The translations under genes and the position numbers were made by a program. Below are positions 1 through 11,145 of a DNA stretch of 64,000 nt, piece by piece. A model generated the notes under the pieces. The model had not been told where the DNA came from and did no database searches. It saw nothing but the letters and a program-made list of their open reading frames with translations. Within the stretch, counting starts at the first letter, position 1, and each line of letters opens with the position of its first letter. Origin of the DNA: Linnemannia hyalina (lineage: Eukaryota; Mortierellomycota; Mortierellomycetes; Mortierellales; Mortierellaceae); the NCBI GenBank assembly GCA_019671135.1, contig JAHRHY010000001.1, forward strand, positions 2,666,001 through 2,730,000. Reading direction: 5' to 3'.

Positions 1-176
1 GACCATTGAAGCGGAAATTCCCCAGATCGTTGTTCTCGCAAACCCACTCTACTTGGCCCACTATCCACTTACGATCTACCCCCCCTCCTCCCTTCTTCCT
101 TCCTCAGATTTCTTCATCCCCTTACCTCTTCCCCACATAACGTTTGCAGTTTTCAGCAGCCTCACCTCGCCTTACT
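1..176 (+). promoter_or_regulatory. Upstream region of the chitinase gene
   Basis: No coding frame is supported here. The stretch at about 78-135 is strongly pyrimidine-rich (runs of C and T), which is common just upstream of start codons in this window. I see no convincing TATA element. It probably holds the core promoter and 5' leader of the chitinase whose ATG is at 177. Confidence 0.35.
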
Positions 177-1732
177 ATGATGAACCCATTTCAAATTGCG
201 CTTTATGCGCTATTCAGTATTGCCCTTTTTGGGCATTGTACTCTGGCCTTCAACCCCCTTAGCAAGACCAATGTTGTCAACTACTGGGGACAAAAGTATG
301 TAGCAGTATGAACTTCACCCTGTTATTCTCTTGCTTTGGATCGTCTGCTCTACACTATGTGCTAATAAACATGTCCATTTTCATCGTTCCTTTTCCTTTA
401 AACAGCTCTGTCTCGTCCGTTGGAGGCACCGAAGGTGATCTGGCCACCTATTGCCAGGATGATACCGTCGATGCCTTTGTCGTTGCCTTTGTCTCCCAGA
501 TTGTGAACGGCGCCCCCATCCTAAACTTGGCCAATCACTGCGGTGCTACCTTCCCTGGAACTAGTCTTCTCAACTGCCCCAAAGTTGGCCAAGATATCAA
601 GGCCTGCCAAGCTAAAGGAAAGGCCCTTGTTATCTCCATTGGCGGTGCCTCCGGCTCCTACTCTATTGACGATCCTGCGGCAGGTGCTGCATTTGCGGAG
701 CAGATTTGGAACATCTTCCTGGGCGGCAACTCGGCCACGCGTCCATTCGGTGATGCCGTTCTTGATGGTGTCGATCTTGACCTTGAATCCGGCACCAACA
801 AAGGATATGTCGCCTTCATTGAGACCCTTCGCGCCAAGTTCGCAGCCACGTCTCGCCCCTTCTACATCACCTCCGCCCCCCAATGCCCATACCCAGATCT
901 GGCCACACAGGCCGCACTCAACGCGGCATGGTTTGACCTGGTCTTGGTCCAGTTCTACAACAACTATTGCGGCGTGCAGAGCTACGGTACGAGTAACTTC
1001 AACTTTGATTCATGGAACAAATGGGCCACGGAAGTGTCCATCAACAAGAACGTGCGAGTGCTTTTAGGTGTCCCTGGTGGCCCCGGAGGTGCAGGTTCGG
1101 GTATCATTGGAGCCAGTCAACTTACCACAATCCTCGGCAACGTCAAGTCATACTCGAACTTTGGTGGTGTAATGATGTGGGACGTTGGAATCGCCAAACA
1201 GTCCGGTCTTGCTGTAGCCGCCGCCAACTACCTTCATAGCCAACCTAGTACAACAACTACAACCTCATCCCGCACGACAACGACCGCTACTACCACCACA
1301 ACCTCCACTCGTACCTCTACCGCCCCCACCTCGACACCAACCGGTGGATCGTGCTCTGCTCCTGCTTGGTCCGCCACCGCCACTTATAATGCCCAGGACC
1401 AAGTCTCGTACAATGGCCGTCTCTACTCTGCTCTGTGGTGGTCCCAGAACAACGTCCCTTCTGCTGGTGCCCCCTGGTCCGACATTGGTGCCTGCAGTGG
1501 CACTGGTCCCACTCCCACTGGCACTCCTACCCCTGGCGGCTGTGGTTCTGTTGGCGCTTGGTCCTCCTCGACGGCCTACAGTGGTGGCGCCAAGGTTTCG
1601 TATGCCGGATTCGTCTACACTGCACAGTGGTGGACTCAAGGCGAGACTCCCGGCTCAGCCTCGGTTTGGACCAAGGGCGCTGCCTGCTCCGGTACCCTTC
1701 GTCGTCGCCGTCTTTACGCCAATCGACGCTAA
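177..1732 (+). CDS. Secreted GH18 (class III) chitinase with two CBM5/12 chitin-binding modules
   Basis: Predicted endochitinase that hydrolyses beta-1,4 GlcNAc links in cell-wall or exogenous chitin outside the cell. Two exons, 177-295 and 406-1732, give 481 aa. The intron 296-405 (GTATGT...ACAG) joins the frame as YWGQN/SVSSVGG, the typical start of a class III chitinase barrel. Residues 1-24 form a signal peptide (hydrophobic core, then TLA before FNPL). The GH18 catalytic motif DGVDLDLES lies at about 160-168 with the acid/base Glu at about 167; the SIGG strand motif precedes it. A Thr/Ser linker spans about 318-352, followed by two Cys-bounded, Trp-rich CBM5/12 modules at about 353-404 and 416-466. 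The tail is Arg-rich (RRRR, then RR). The ATG at 308 lies inside the intron and is not the start. Function follows the GH18 family; whether it acts in remodelling, nutrition or mycoparasitism is unknown. Confidence 0.93.
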
Positions 1733-2776
1733 TGCAAGGGGGATACAGCAATAGAGACCTTATGGACTATTTCAGGACTGGATACAAGTGATATCCCAAT
1801 GTCACTCCATTCTTCTTTCCTCTATCTGTCGTTCTCTTGCTCTCTCTCTCTCCCTCTCTCTTCCTTTCCCCTCTTATCATACCTATTACCTTGTTACTCT
1901 GCGCGATTTCTTTGCCTTCTATCTGTAATAAGAATTAAAACATTTGATATAAGTACCCTTGGCTGGTCCGGGTGGTTTACTTATCTTACCGATTTGAGGC
2001 GTCCCAGATTTTCGATTGTGTGCATGCGTCTGATTCATTAAATTTCTCGCCCCACACACAGTCAATGTTGTTGTTGTCATGGTGGCGGTGGTGTTGAGGG
2101 TCGTACTTCTTAACGTGCTACTTCCAATTAGAGTTCACCCATGGAGTCTTTGCGGGTCTTCAAGTGAATTGTAAAAAGAAATTTCTCACTACTCCCATCC
2201 AATCCAAGGCCAAAAAAATCCTTGCAAAAAAAACCCCCCCAGCGCGTCTGAACTAAAGGCAGTCATGAACGTCCAGGTTCGAACATGTCAAGACGGTGGC
2301 CAAGATTATCAAGGACAAGAAAAAAATAACCACCAACACGACAACTACAGTGTTGGTCACAATCGATACCAATCGGAACCGACAACTCACGCAAACAATA
2401 TCAGCAATCACTTCCGCCCGTCGCCACTACCACAGCACCTTCAAGGGGGCGACCACAGGAAACCCGAAAGATATTGCAGGAGGAAGATAGATCAGGTCTC
2501 GTCTTGGAGCGCTCAACTAAGAAGCGCTCGGGAATAGGTCTCGTGCTGTTTGTTGATTAACTGTGCTTGGATGAGTTATGGATGAGATGAATGGCTCCTG
2601 AAAATAATACAGCACTAGACAACGATTCCAAAACGTGAATATCATTGTTCAAGGACCAATGCTGACTTATGGGTGATTGACAGCGGCATTTTATATTCTG
2701 AAAAAAAAGAATACGCCTTCACGTTCAAAGTGTGCATGAGTCCTTCGAGTTTTTATTATCTGAGATATGAGATGAC
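1733..2776. other. Convergent intergenic spacer
   Basis: The spacer lies between the chitinase 3' end and the 3' end of the minus-strand F-box gene. It has a CT-rich patch at about 1840-1875 and an AATTAAA near 1932 that could serve as a chitinase polyadenylation signal. A-runs and C-runs occur near 2210-2240. Short reading frames at 2265-2537 show no family resemblance. I see no RNA gene. Confidence 0.5.
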
Positions 2777-4816
2777 TCAACGAGAGCGCAACTTATCCAG
2801 CATGCTGGGAAACAAATGCTCAAGCACAGTCTCTGGTGGCATCAGCGTCGGGTGGTTAAGCGACAACCCCTCAAGAGCCGGCATAGGTCGAAACTCCTTC
2901 ACCTCCATCTCTTTCACCATCTCCTCTACATCAAACAAAAGACCTAAGTTCTCGAGCTGCTTCAAGATCACTGCATCCGCGTCGGGTATAGGATGACTAG
3001 TCCCGCTTATCGCCAGCCGCATTCTGATCTCTGCACGAACAGTCTCGACCAGGTCCTCATTCCGCCGCCACTCTCTCCAGCTCTTGACCTCTCGCCGCCG
3101 CTTCCAATTCGACAATACGCTCTTCCTTCCAGAGGCCGTGATCCAGTTCACGTCCCAATCCTTGTATTCATTCTTGCCATCGCCAACGTCGGAAAACACT
3201 CGTAGCCTCTGCAGGAACTTCAATCGACCTAGCAGGCACAGTCCTCCACCGAGGCTCATACTGAGCCCAGAGAAGTACCGAAAGTAGTATATAGGTCCGA
3301 CCCAGGAGTGACATGTTTCCTGGGTACCGATCTGGAGATCTTCGAGAAGTGGGCACACGCGAGAGACGTATCCAAAGACGATCCGGCTGTAGACTGGTCG
3401 TTCCTCTGTGGTTAGGGGGATGTGGAGGTCGATGTGGAGGGTACGGAGGCTACGGCAGCGCCAGATTGCAGGAGGAGGGCGAGATGTCGAAGAAGAGCTC
3501 TGGACATTCTCGGCTACAGTCGCGTCATGTCTCGTGTCTAGATCGGTGTATCCTGCCCGGTCAAAGAGATCAATGTCCTGTAGTCGCACCATTGTCTTGA
3601 GAGTCGTGAGATGAACAAGGCGGGGGGACTCGCAGAGTAGCTTGTGGATGAGTGCGTGGGTGTTGAGGAGAGACCGTTCGCAGCATTCCCTGGGATACTC
3701 TTTCGAGGTCGGCTTCCACAAGATCTCCAGGGTCGTCAGAGTGTCTGCCATTGAGAAAACCGACTGAAGGAGTTGAGGTGTCAGATCTAGGGCCCAGAGA
3801 AACCGTTCCTGTGATGAAGGACGATACACGCCTGTCAAGAGCATCTCGGTCTCTTCTACCGACATCGCGCTCCCGGCCATCGAAAAATGTGCCTTGTCGA
3901 GAGTGATGTTCCTCCTCTTCAAGAGTTGAAACAACCGAGCCCATTCGTACTTGTCGAGGGCATTACTCCATAGCATCGACCTCAACTGTAGTTCCTTGAG
4001 GTTCGGTGTAAGCAGCAATAGAGTTTCCAAATCCTCCTGCGCAAAGCCAATTCCACACAAAACCAAGGATCGGAGGGAGAGTGGTGGTAGTTGGGAAGCA
4101 TCCTTGATAGTCGACTTGAGACGGGGTGCAGCATCTGATAGGATGACAGGCGATCCGTGTGATTCGATGCAGAGACGCTCCAGCGCAGGGCACTTTTCCA
4201 ATATCCCTTGCAGGTCGATGGTGGTGTAGTGCGCATAGCTGAATCCAATCCTGAGACTGACGAGGCTCGATGGGAGCGGGAACCATTCGAAGGAATCTGT
4301 GTGGGAGTACCACACAAACAGCTCCATCTCTCTGAGAGGAGTAAAGCTGTAAACAGTTGGTGTTGATGTTGGGGTTGTTTGGGTCATGTTGTAGTTGTTG
4401 GTGTCGCAGTCGAGTGCATTGGTTCCAAGTCGTCGTCGATGTTGCTGTTTCCCGCCAGACTCAACCTCATCCTCGAGATGAAGGAGAGCATCCCGAACAG
4501 TCTTGAACGCCGCAGGTGTGATGGAATGGAAAGAAAAGTGGACCTTGCTAGCTCCGGGTAATGTTCGCAGTGCCCTTTCTTTCTTTGATGGTCTCGAGTG
4601 TTCGGACCAAATGACCTCTCTCGAAAGGCGAGTCTGGCTGAGGAGGTGCCATTGACGACTGACACGGAGGACAGAGCGGCGGAGGGTATAGTCGTTGAGG
4701 AATGAAAAGATGAGGTCCAGGATCTCGGGAATGTCTAGTGGCGATATCTTTGTCTGAACGATTGTGGTCGATGCTGGTGAGGTTTTGTGGAGTCGACGGT
4801 GTAAGTAGCGTATCAT
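2777..4816 (-). CDS. F-box / leucine-rich-repeat-like protein (F-box gene 1)
   Basis: Single-exon gene of 679 aa. The ATG is the complement of 4814-4816. An F-box-like segment sits at about residues 26-75 (LDIPEILDLIFSFL, then VSRQWHLLSQ), so the expected role is substrate receptor of an SCF ubiquitin ligase through Skp1 binding. The rest is long and Leu-rich, with irregular LRR-like blocks (for example SLVSLRIG, LRSLVLCG, NLKELQLRS). No catalytic motif is visible. It differs from the other F-box genes here: it lacks their 'FLPLW' signature, and the body is longer. It is divergent from the plus-strand F-box gene at 6035 across about 1.2 kb. The substrate cannot be inferred. Confidence 0.85.
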   Translation of the reverse strand: MIRYLHRRLHKTSPASTTIVQTKISPLDIPEILDLIFSFLNDYTLRRSVLRVSRQWHLLSQTRLSREVIWSEHSRPSKKERALRTLPGASKVHFSFHSITPAAFKTVRDALLHLEDEVESGGKQQHRRRLGTNALDCDTNNYNMTQTTPTSTPTVYSFTPLREMELFVWYSHTDSFEWFPLPSSLVSLRIGFSYAHYTTIDLQGILEKCPALERLCIESHGSPVILSDAAPRLKSTIKDASQLPPLSLRSLVLCGIGFAQEDLETLLLLTPNLKELQLRSMLWSNALDKYEWARLFQLLKRRNITLDKAHFSMAGSAMSVEETEMLLTGVYRPSSQERFLWALDLTPQLLQSVFSMADTLTTLEILWKPTSKEYPRECCERSLLNTHALIHKLLCESPRLVHLTTLKTMVRLQDIDLFDRAGYTDLDTRHDATVAENVQSSSSTSRPPPAIWRCRSLRTLHIDLHIPLTTEERPVYSRIVFGYVSRVCPLLEDLQIGTQETCHSWVGPIYYFRYFSGLSMSLGGGLCLLGRLKFLQRLRVFSDVGDGKNEYKDWDVNWITASGRKSVLSNWKRRREVKSWREWRRNEDLVETVRAEIRMRLAISGTSHPIPDADAVILKQLENLGLLFDVEEMVKEMEVKEFRPMPALEGLSLNHPTLMPPETVLEHLFPSMLDKLRSR

Positions 4817-6034
4817 CTTTCCTGAAGTTGTGTGTTGGGTGTGGTTGAGGGAGAGGGAGAAGAGAGAGATGGGGAAATATGTGAGAAGGAGAAAAGGAAG
4901 AATATGAATAGTGAAGTGGGGAAAAGATGCATTGTGAAACTAAAAAAAGAATGGGACCCCCTCGCTCTCATTTTGTGCTCCCGTGGAGAAAGGGAGAAGT
5001 GGACCAACGTGATTTCCAATTTTCCGTTGTTCATTCTTTTTTCTTTTTTCGAACCTTCCATCGCACCGAGGGAGATGCATAAGGGGTGAGACGTCCTCGA
5101 CAAGGCATTGACTGCAATGGATGCATAACTGACATATATTTGCAAGCATCGCAGAAATAAAAACTGAGAACAGGACAAAGACGTCGCACAACAACAAAGC
5201 ATCCTTGGTTGGGTAAGCATTCGCTTTTATTATTTATCTTATGGATTGTTAGACATTGTGTTTACTTCAAGGCGATAGCTCCATGTTTCCCTCCAGTCGT
5301 AATAGAATGGGGGTAACCAACCAACGTTTTCTCTAAGGCAGCCAAAGGTCGACTCTCCTTCGACTAATCGAGGCTGTTGAGATGATTCACGATTGCTGTG
5401 TCTGTTGTGGCGACTGTTGTTGTTGCTTTAGCTGCCACCGCCATTGTTACCCACCGTGTCTTTCCCCGACAATGAGGTTTTACGGAATGAACAAGTTATC
5501 CCCGTTCAGGCACCATCAGTCTATCACTGATAACTTTACCTGTGTCATAGATAAAAAAAATCGACCGTCGTAGAGGGAAAAATGAAAGAATAATCTCGAG
5601 CAACAACGATCCTCTTTTACTCCACTTGCAGCTCGAATGGACACCCTATTGAAGTGCAGTCGCACTGAGCGAAATAATGAAATAATAGGCGTTAGAGAGT
5701 AATAAAGAAAGGCAGCTGACAGAGAAAGGAGGATATCTCGGATGAAATATGTGCGTAAGCCCTTTGGTTTTAAATATTAGGTTTGCATTCACCCTAATAG
5801 AGCCAGAACCGATTAGAGTGAGCAAAGTGGGGCAAGAAGGAGAGCGGTCACACTCGGTCCTTCTCTCTGCAGAAACCTTGCTTGTGAGCCTTATTTCCGC
5901 TTTTCTGCTCCCACGCTCTTTTTCTTTATCCCCTTTCCTGTCGCCTTTTTCTTATTCTCTCTGCACAACACATTCAACGCAAACACAGAGAAGACACATC
6001 GACATCAACAACCCGACCTCCCCACAAGAATCAG
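4817..6034. promoter_or_regulatory. Divergent spacer between F-box genes 1 and 2
   Basis: About 1.2 kb separates the start of minus-strand F-box gene 1 from the start of plus-strand F-box gene 2, so both promoters should lie here. The left side (to about 4960) is GA-rich on the plus strand, that is, CT-rich upstream of gene 1. The right side, about 5900-5970, is CT-rich upstream of gene 2. I recognise no coding sequence, TATA element or specific operator. Confidence 0.4.
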
Positions 6035-7459
6035 ATGACCAACTCCCCTGAGCTCCCCCCCGAGATCATCATCAAAATCGGCTTCTGCATCCCAGCACTT
6101 GTAGAGGAACCATCTCCCACCTCCCGAGTGGCATTGAAGGCATTCAGACCCCAGACCTTCTTTGCCTGTTTTCTGGTCTCTAGGACATGGTACCAGAGCC
6201 TTCTCCCTGTCCTCTGGTACGCATACTGCGGAAACTCTATGAGCCGGATACCCAACGACGTCATTGCGAGATACAGCCACCATTTCAGGATCCTCCGCCC
6301 TGCTCTTGTTCACCCCGGACCGCTGCACTGTACTCTTTTGACTGTATTGGAGCTGGACCGTTATGAGACCTGTACATACAAGGAACATTTGCAACTGAGT
6401 CAACTTGTGCGGGAGAACCCAGGGCTCCGGACCCTCACCCGGACAAGGGCTACCTCTAAATCGATGACGCTGGAGTCGGACGATTTCGTGGGTCTGAAGA
6501 GTTTGGAGGTTTTGACGCTTGGAGGCTGGAAATTGTCGGACAGGCGATTGTTTGGCATCTTGAGGGCGGTAGGTAGCAAGCTGAGAATTCTGAGGCTGCA
6601 TCGCATATACGGACTTTTACCTTGTGACCTCTCTCCTCAACTGGAACAGGACGGAATTGCTGACATTAACTCTAAGATTGACGACGGACGTTTGACGCTA
6701 CCTTGCTTGGAAACAATTGAGACCGACATTTTTAATGGTGGCCCAGGCAACCTCGGAATTCATGATCTGGAAGAGCTTGTCGCTGGCTTTCCTCGCTTGG
6801 AGACACTCGTGACAGGAATACCAGCAAGTTCCCAAACAAGTTGCCTTGCTAGTGCCCTGCGTGACCGCTGCCCAAGGCTTCGGAATCTGAGGTTGGACGC
6901 ATGGGGTGTGTCGGAGGATCAACTTGCAGCTTTGGTCGGGCCGGTTTCTGCTACAGGACTGTTCTCACTCCAGCTCGACAACATCTGCGTTGGCAAGGAG
7001 TTGACATCGGCCATTTCACGGCATGCGGCGACTCTGCAACACCTCCGTCTCCAGAGCGCCTACTTTCAATTGGATCTTCAGGCAGTCGTTGAGATGTTGG
7101 TCGAGTGTTGGCAGCTAAAGACCTTTGGCATCCAAAGCATGTACATATTCAATGAGAACGTGGCGGAGACTTTGAAGAGTCAGTTGTGGGGACAACGGTT
7201 GGAGAGACTGAGCTTGGGCTTTGAGACTGGAGTCAATCGCGGGGAGGTTATGGATTTTTTCCACAGCAAGTCAAGAGAGGATTCGACATGGAGGTGGCGG
7301 CACGCTGACTGGAAGTTGATTGGTTTCCGAGCAAAGAATGCGGATGTACGGACGGCGACGAGGGCCTTGCTGGAGAAGGCGTTTGAAATTGTTCAGGAGA
7401 TGGAGTGTTTGCACACGTTCGAGTGGAACGGTTTTCCCTTCACTCGAACTCTTGTGTAG
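6035..7459 (+). CDS. F-box protein, FLPLW-type Mortierella family (F-box gene 2)
   Basis: Single-exon gene of 474 aa starting MTNSPELPPEIIIKI. The N-terminal F-box segment (about residues 6-60) has LPPEIIIKIG followed by FFACFLVSRTWYQSLLPVLW. The next conserved block, RIPNDVIARYSHHFRIL, is shared with the F-box genes at 30-37 kb. The remaining about 380 residues form an irregular Leu-rich repeat array (SLEVLTLGGWKL, RLRNLRLDAW, LRLQSAYF) and end in the family's C-terminal segment (FEIVQEMECLHTFEWNG). The likely role is SCF substrate adaptor, inferred from the F-box alone. It is followed 420 bp downstream by a decayed relative in the same orientation, so this looks like a tandem duplication. 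Confidence 0.85.
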   Translation: MTNSPELPPEIIIKIGFCIPALVEEPSPTSRVALKAFRPQTFFACFLVSRTWYQSLLPVLWYAYCGNSMSRIPNDVIARYSHHFRILRPALVHPGPLHCTLLTVLELDRYETCTYKEHLQLSQLVRENPGLRTLTRTRATSKSMTLESDDFVGLKSLEVLTLGGWKLSDRRLFGILRAVGSKLRILRLHRIYGLLPCDLSPQLEQDGIADINSKIDDGRLTLPCLETIETDIFNGGPGNLGIHDLEELVAGFPRLETLVTGIPASSQTSCLASALRDRCPRLRNLRLDAWGVSEDQLAALVGPVSATGLFSLQLDNICVGKELTSAISRHAATLQHLRLQSAYFQLDLQAVVEMLVECWQLKTFGIQSMYIFNENVAETLKSQLWGQRLERLSLGFETGVNRGEVMDFFHSKSREDSTWRWRHADWKLIGFRAKNADVRTATRALLEKAFEIVQEMECLHTFEWNGFPFTRTLV

Positions 7460-7880
7460 AAGAGTAACATGAAATAAAAAATGTTTATTGTTTCACTATT
7501 TCAGACATAATTACTCAGAAACATACTACCAACCATTGACCTCTGTGATATTCTTAAGCGTGTCACTTTCTGATCGACGAAGACGCCATTATTCAAACGC
7601 GACAAAAACAAACTGCAACCCTTTTGGCCTTTGTCATCCATCCTTTTACTCCAAAAACAGTCACATCAGCTTCCTCTCACGACAGAATGAGGGCCAACAA
7701 AGAACACACCACTTTTTGTCTTCACCATCTGCAGCAAGGACAACGACCTCAGGAGGACACAACAGACAGTATCACCCCTCAGGACCAACTCTTGTCTCAT
7801 TTGCTAGCCGAAATACTGCATCGCTACTGGACACGACTTTGACGAATCACCAAATCATAACAAGCAAACATCCTTCTCAC
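7460..7880. other. Spacer between F-box gene 2 and its decayed copy
   Basis: This holds the 3' end of F-box gene 2, including an AATAAA, and presumably the old promoter of the pseudogene. The open frames here show no family features. Confidence 0.4.
7473..7478 (+). terminator. Putative polyadenylation signal of F-box gene 2
   Basis: A canonical AATAAA lies 14 nt after the TAG stop. The position is rather close to the stop but plausible for a compact fungal gene. Confidence 0.45.
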
Positions 7881-9380
7881 ATGCTAACAACACGCGTGCT
7901 CGAGATCCCCGAGACCCTCACCAATGTGGCTCGCTTCCTGCCTCTGTGGACAATGGCGCCGTGCCGCGGAGGGGTTGGAAGGTTTTCCAGTTCATACCAC
8001 ACACACGCTACATTCCTGCCTCGTTTCCAAGTTCTAGCGCTCGACTCTTATCCTGGTTCTCTGGCACGCCTATAACAGTGTCGGAATGGAGTATGTGCCG
8101 CAGGAGGTTATTGCCCGCTACAGTCCACACTTCAGGATTGTTTATGTGCTGGACTGCAACCCAGGAGACCTCCACTGCACCAAATTTGTGGAATTGCACC
8201 TGTCCTCCCTATACTCGATATATCCGATAATATCTGTAGAAGCTCAGAGATAACTTATTCTGGCGAACCCTCAGCTCAGGATCTTGCACTGGGATCGCTC
8301 CTCTACTACCAATAATACTCTTGATCCAGAGGACTTCGCAGGACTGAAGAATATCGAGCATCTGGGGATCACCGGTTGGAATGTTTCTGGATGAGCGCTA
8401 GGCGACACACTCAAAAGACTTGCAGGATAGCTAACCAAGCTGAGCGCCTTCATGGTGCGAGGCGCAGAGGACGGCATCTTTTCGATTATGCCGACAGGAG
8501 CGTATGACAGTGGCAACATCAACAAAGTCAAAGAATAATCAATGCGCAGCAGCGATACATTAATTTTACTCAAGATGCGGACGATTTACATTTCCAAAAC
8601 CCGGCCATACAGTCCTCAGCCTGCAGATTTTGCCCAACATTACTCCAACCTGAAACATTTCTATTACATCTGGCGCCAATATCGACCTTGACCGCTTTTC
8701 CAAGACCATAACTTACTGCCCGGCCCTCGACGCGTTGTACCTCCGAGATTATGGAGCATCCGTCAACAAGGTCGGTCTATCGTCACGACTTATCAAGGAC
8801 GCGTTTGGATCGGGACCAGGGAAGCTGGTGACACTCTGCCTGGCACTCTTTGAAGCAGGACCGAGACTTATATCGGTCATCCTTCTCAACGGTTTGACAA
8901 TGGAGAATTTGAAGATCACGTATATCGCCAGGGCGATCAACACGGACAAAATCCTGGCTGTGCTCTGTGGCTGCTCCCAACTCAAGGTCTTCACTCTGCT
9001 TATGCAAGGCAGGGCGGTTCTGATATCGACATTCTCCACAAGTTGAGATCCAAGCCATGGAGCTGCACAGGGCTTGCGAGGTTTGAGCTGCACATACCAG
9101 GGGACCAGTCGGGAGGCACACGCAACGGAGCGACAGGGGAGGCGGAGGATGAGGATTGGGTTGGGTTCGACGTGGCGAGTCTTATCAGCCGGACGTATGG
9201 CTGGCGCCTACACCCTCAAAAGAGCAACTATCAGAGAGTCTGCAGCTCGCTTTGGAACAAGGATTGCATGAGAAGGCTGTTTAAGTTGGTGAGTGGACCA
9301 GAGCGACTTGACTATTTTATAGTTGGCAAGGTGGTATTCAGTAGTGTACATAAGCCCGTTGTACCTTTAAATAGAGTCTG
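7881..9380 (+). pseudogene. Decayed F-box gene (F-box pseudogene 3)
   Basis: An ATG at 7881 opens a normal family start (VLEIPETLTNVARFLPLWT), but the frame then breaks. The conserved 'CLVSK.W..TL..LWHAYNS' block is in another frame and interrupted by TAG at 8035-8037. It continues as MEYVPQEVIARYSPHFRIV, a near-consensus family segment, to about 8230. Further downstream the LRR part survives only in pieces in different frames (8735-9046, 9043-9300). The last piece still resembles the family C-terminus (WR/WN..CMRRLFKLVSGPERLDYF). Multiple frameshifts and stops make a spliced functional product unlikely. It is the tandem neighbour of intact F-box gene 2, and the right boundary is approximate. 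Confidence 0.8.
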
Positions 9381-9671
9381 GCCAATGGCTCGTGTTCACA
9401 ATCAACGTGTTAATCTCTTTTCTTTTCTTTTCTTTTCGTCCCATAGTAATCTACTTCCTCTCTTTCTTCCCGTTCTTTCTTCCTTCATCGTCCACGTTCT
9501 TTATACTTAATAGTAACATCAACATTGACATCTACGGCGACACCCACTGCGACAGGCAGCAGACAGAACATTGAACGACCAGCAGGTATTTGATTGTAAT
9601 GTCTCCGCTGGCTGTGTGTTTTCTGCGCCCTCGAACAGCCTTCTCAGCAACTTTTATTCTCTATCACCTAG

Positions 9672-11082
9672 ACCAAGACGGAGACGACCAAGAAGACAGA
9701 GACGACCAAGAAGACGGAGACGACCCAGGTTTGCGCTCTGGCCTTAAACTCCATGCCTCCAAATACTCGCTTTTTCGTCCCACTACCATCCACTCATACT
9801 TCCCTCTTGTTCCGCAATAGTGTTCAATCCTCGTACTGCTATACAGTTGGCACCCCTATGCGTCCTTGGGTACTAACATATGAGTCGTCCATTACAGGCA
9901 CAGGGGCAGGACCCTCCTCTGCCAGCCCTGCCGTCAGGACTATCCCCAGCGTACAACGAGATGTTCCGTACGACGCTTCAGCTTCTGCAAGGACCTGGCG
10001 ATGTTACAAAAAGAAACCAGTCTTGTAAGCCACTCAGCCTCTCACGGCTCAGCTTTTGCCTCGTTCACCTAGCCATCAAGCATTGCAGATGTGTTAACAC
10101 TATGCCCTTGTCAACATATGCCTAGTGCCCTGGTTAGTGGAATCATCAACACGCTATCTCCTGTCGGCCAGCAATTCACCCTCTCCCCGCTCGTGATGGA
10201 ACAGTCTCGTATGGCGTGCTTATCATACCACTCCAAGACTATCGAAGACTTGAGCGCCGATCCGCAAAAATCACTGTATCCAGACCCTGACGACCCCGCA
10301 TCCATGTCTGTCGAATCACTCCAGAGATTTGTTTACGAGTCGCTGTTACAGTGCCTAGGTCTGCATCCTACACGAGCGGCCAAAGAAAAGTACCTGGTAC
10401 TCAAGATTGTCTCCCAACTCCTGCACTGGCTAGAGACCGACATCTTTGCTGCGCCTTTATCAGAGCAAGTGTTTGTCAGTGCGTGGAGCGATGTCTTGAA
10501 TACGCTATTTGCCCATTCTGGTCTACGCGGCATTCCGTAAGTAGACTTTATGGCAAGTTCAGTCGCATTCAGAAAACAAATATGCAGCTCTATGGTTTAA
10601 CGTCTCTATGTATTTATTTAAGCGTTGTATATAGTGGTGAGCTTGGCAGCAGGGCATCTAGGGAGTCTTTCTCTTTGACCGAAAACGTGTTTGGCGGCAA
10701 GACGGCGACCAGTATAAGCTCCAGAAAAGTGGACATGACAATTAGGGTTTTTGTCGACAAGTCCTGGGCGGACGAAATTTGCGTGTTTGAGTTTAAGCCC
10801 CAAGTTAGTGACCACGTCTACCAGGTTCAGCAGGGGGAAAGTGTTCGCCTGAATACCGCCATCCTTCTGGCCCTGGAGGAGAAGGGGCTTGACATAACAC
10901 AATGGCATCCCATCATCGCAGAAACTCTAGCCTTGACCTTTGATTTTTACTCGCTGCGACGATACGGCGATGTCATTGGTGCTGGTCGATCGACTCAAGA
11001 GAATGTGTGGCTGCCATCTAGATACACCCAGCTAGCTGCTTTTCTGAGTTCACGATCATTTGAGTTGCTTTCTTCCAAATGA
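9672..11082 (+). CDS. Multi-exon gene with a PD-(D/E)XK-like core, Mortierella-expanded uncharacterised family
   Basis: Hand-built exons are 9672-9728, 9898-10024, 10089-10536 and 10623-11082. The supporting introns are GTTTGC...TACTAAC...ACAG, GTAAGC...GCAG (64 nt) and GTAAGT...AAG (86 nt), and the frame is continuous from 9898 to the TGA at 11082. The 5' end is not fixed; a Thr/Lys/Glu repeat exon (TKTETTKKTETT) may be the first or second exon. Near the C-terminus is RKVDMTIRVFV, then about 8 residues later ICVFEFKP, and then a Gln/Arg helix reading QQGESVRLNTAILL. The D...E-x-K spacing resembles motifs II and III of restriction-nuclease-fold proteins, and the helix matches the layout I know from a large Mortierella family. 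Function is unknown; nuclease activity is only an inference. It lies between an F-box pseudogene and a retroelement remnant. Confidence 0.55.
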
Positions 11083-11145
11083 CTGCATGTTATTCATATT
11101 TTCTAGAGCGACGGCTAACATTGTGTCTGTACTACTTAGGCCCAC

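Noticed and set aside
308..405. ATG at 308 as chitinase start
   Set aside because: This segment is intron. The upstream ATG at 177 supplies a signal peptide and joins in frame to complete the YWGQN motif.
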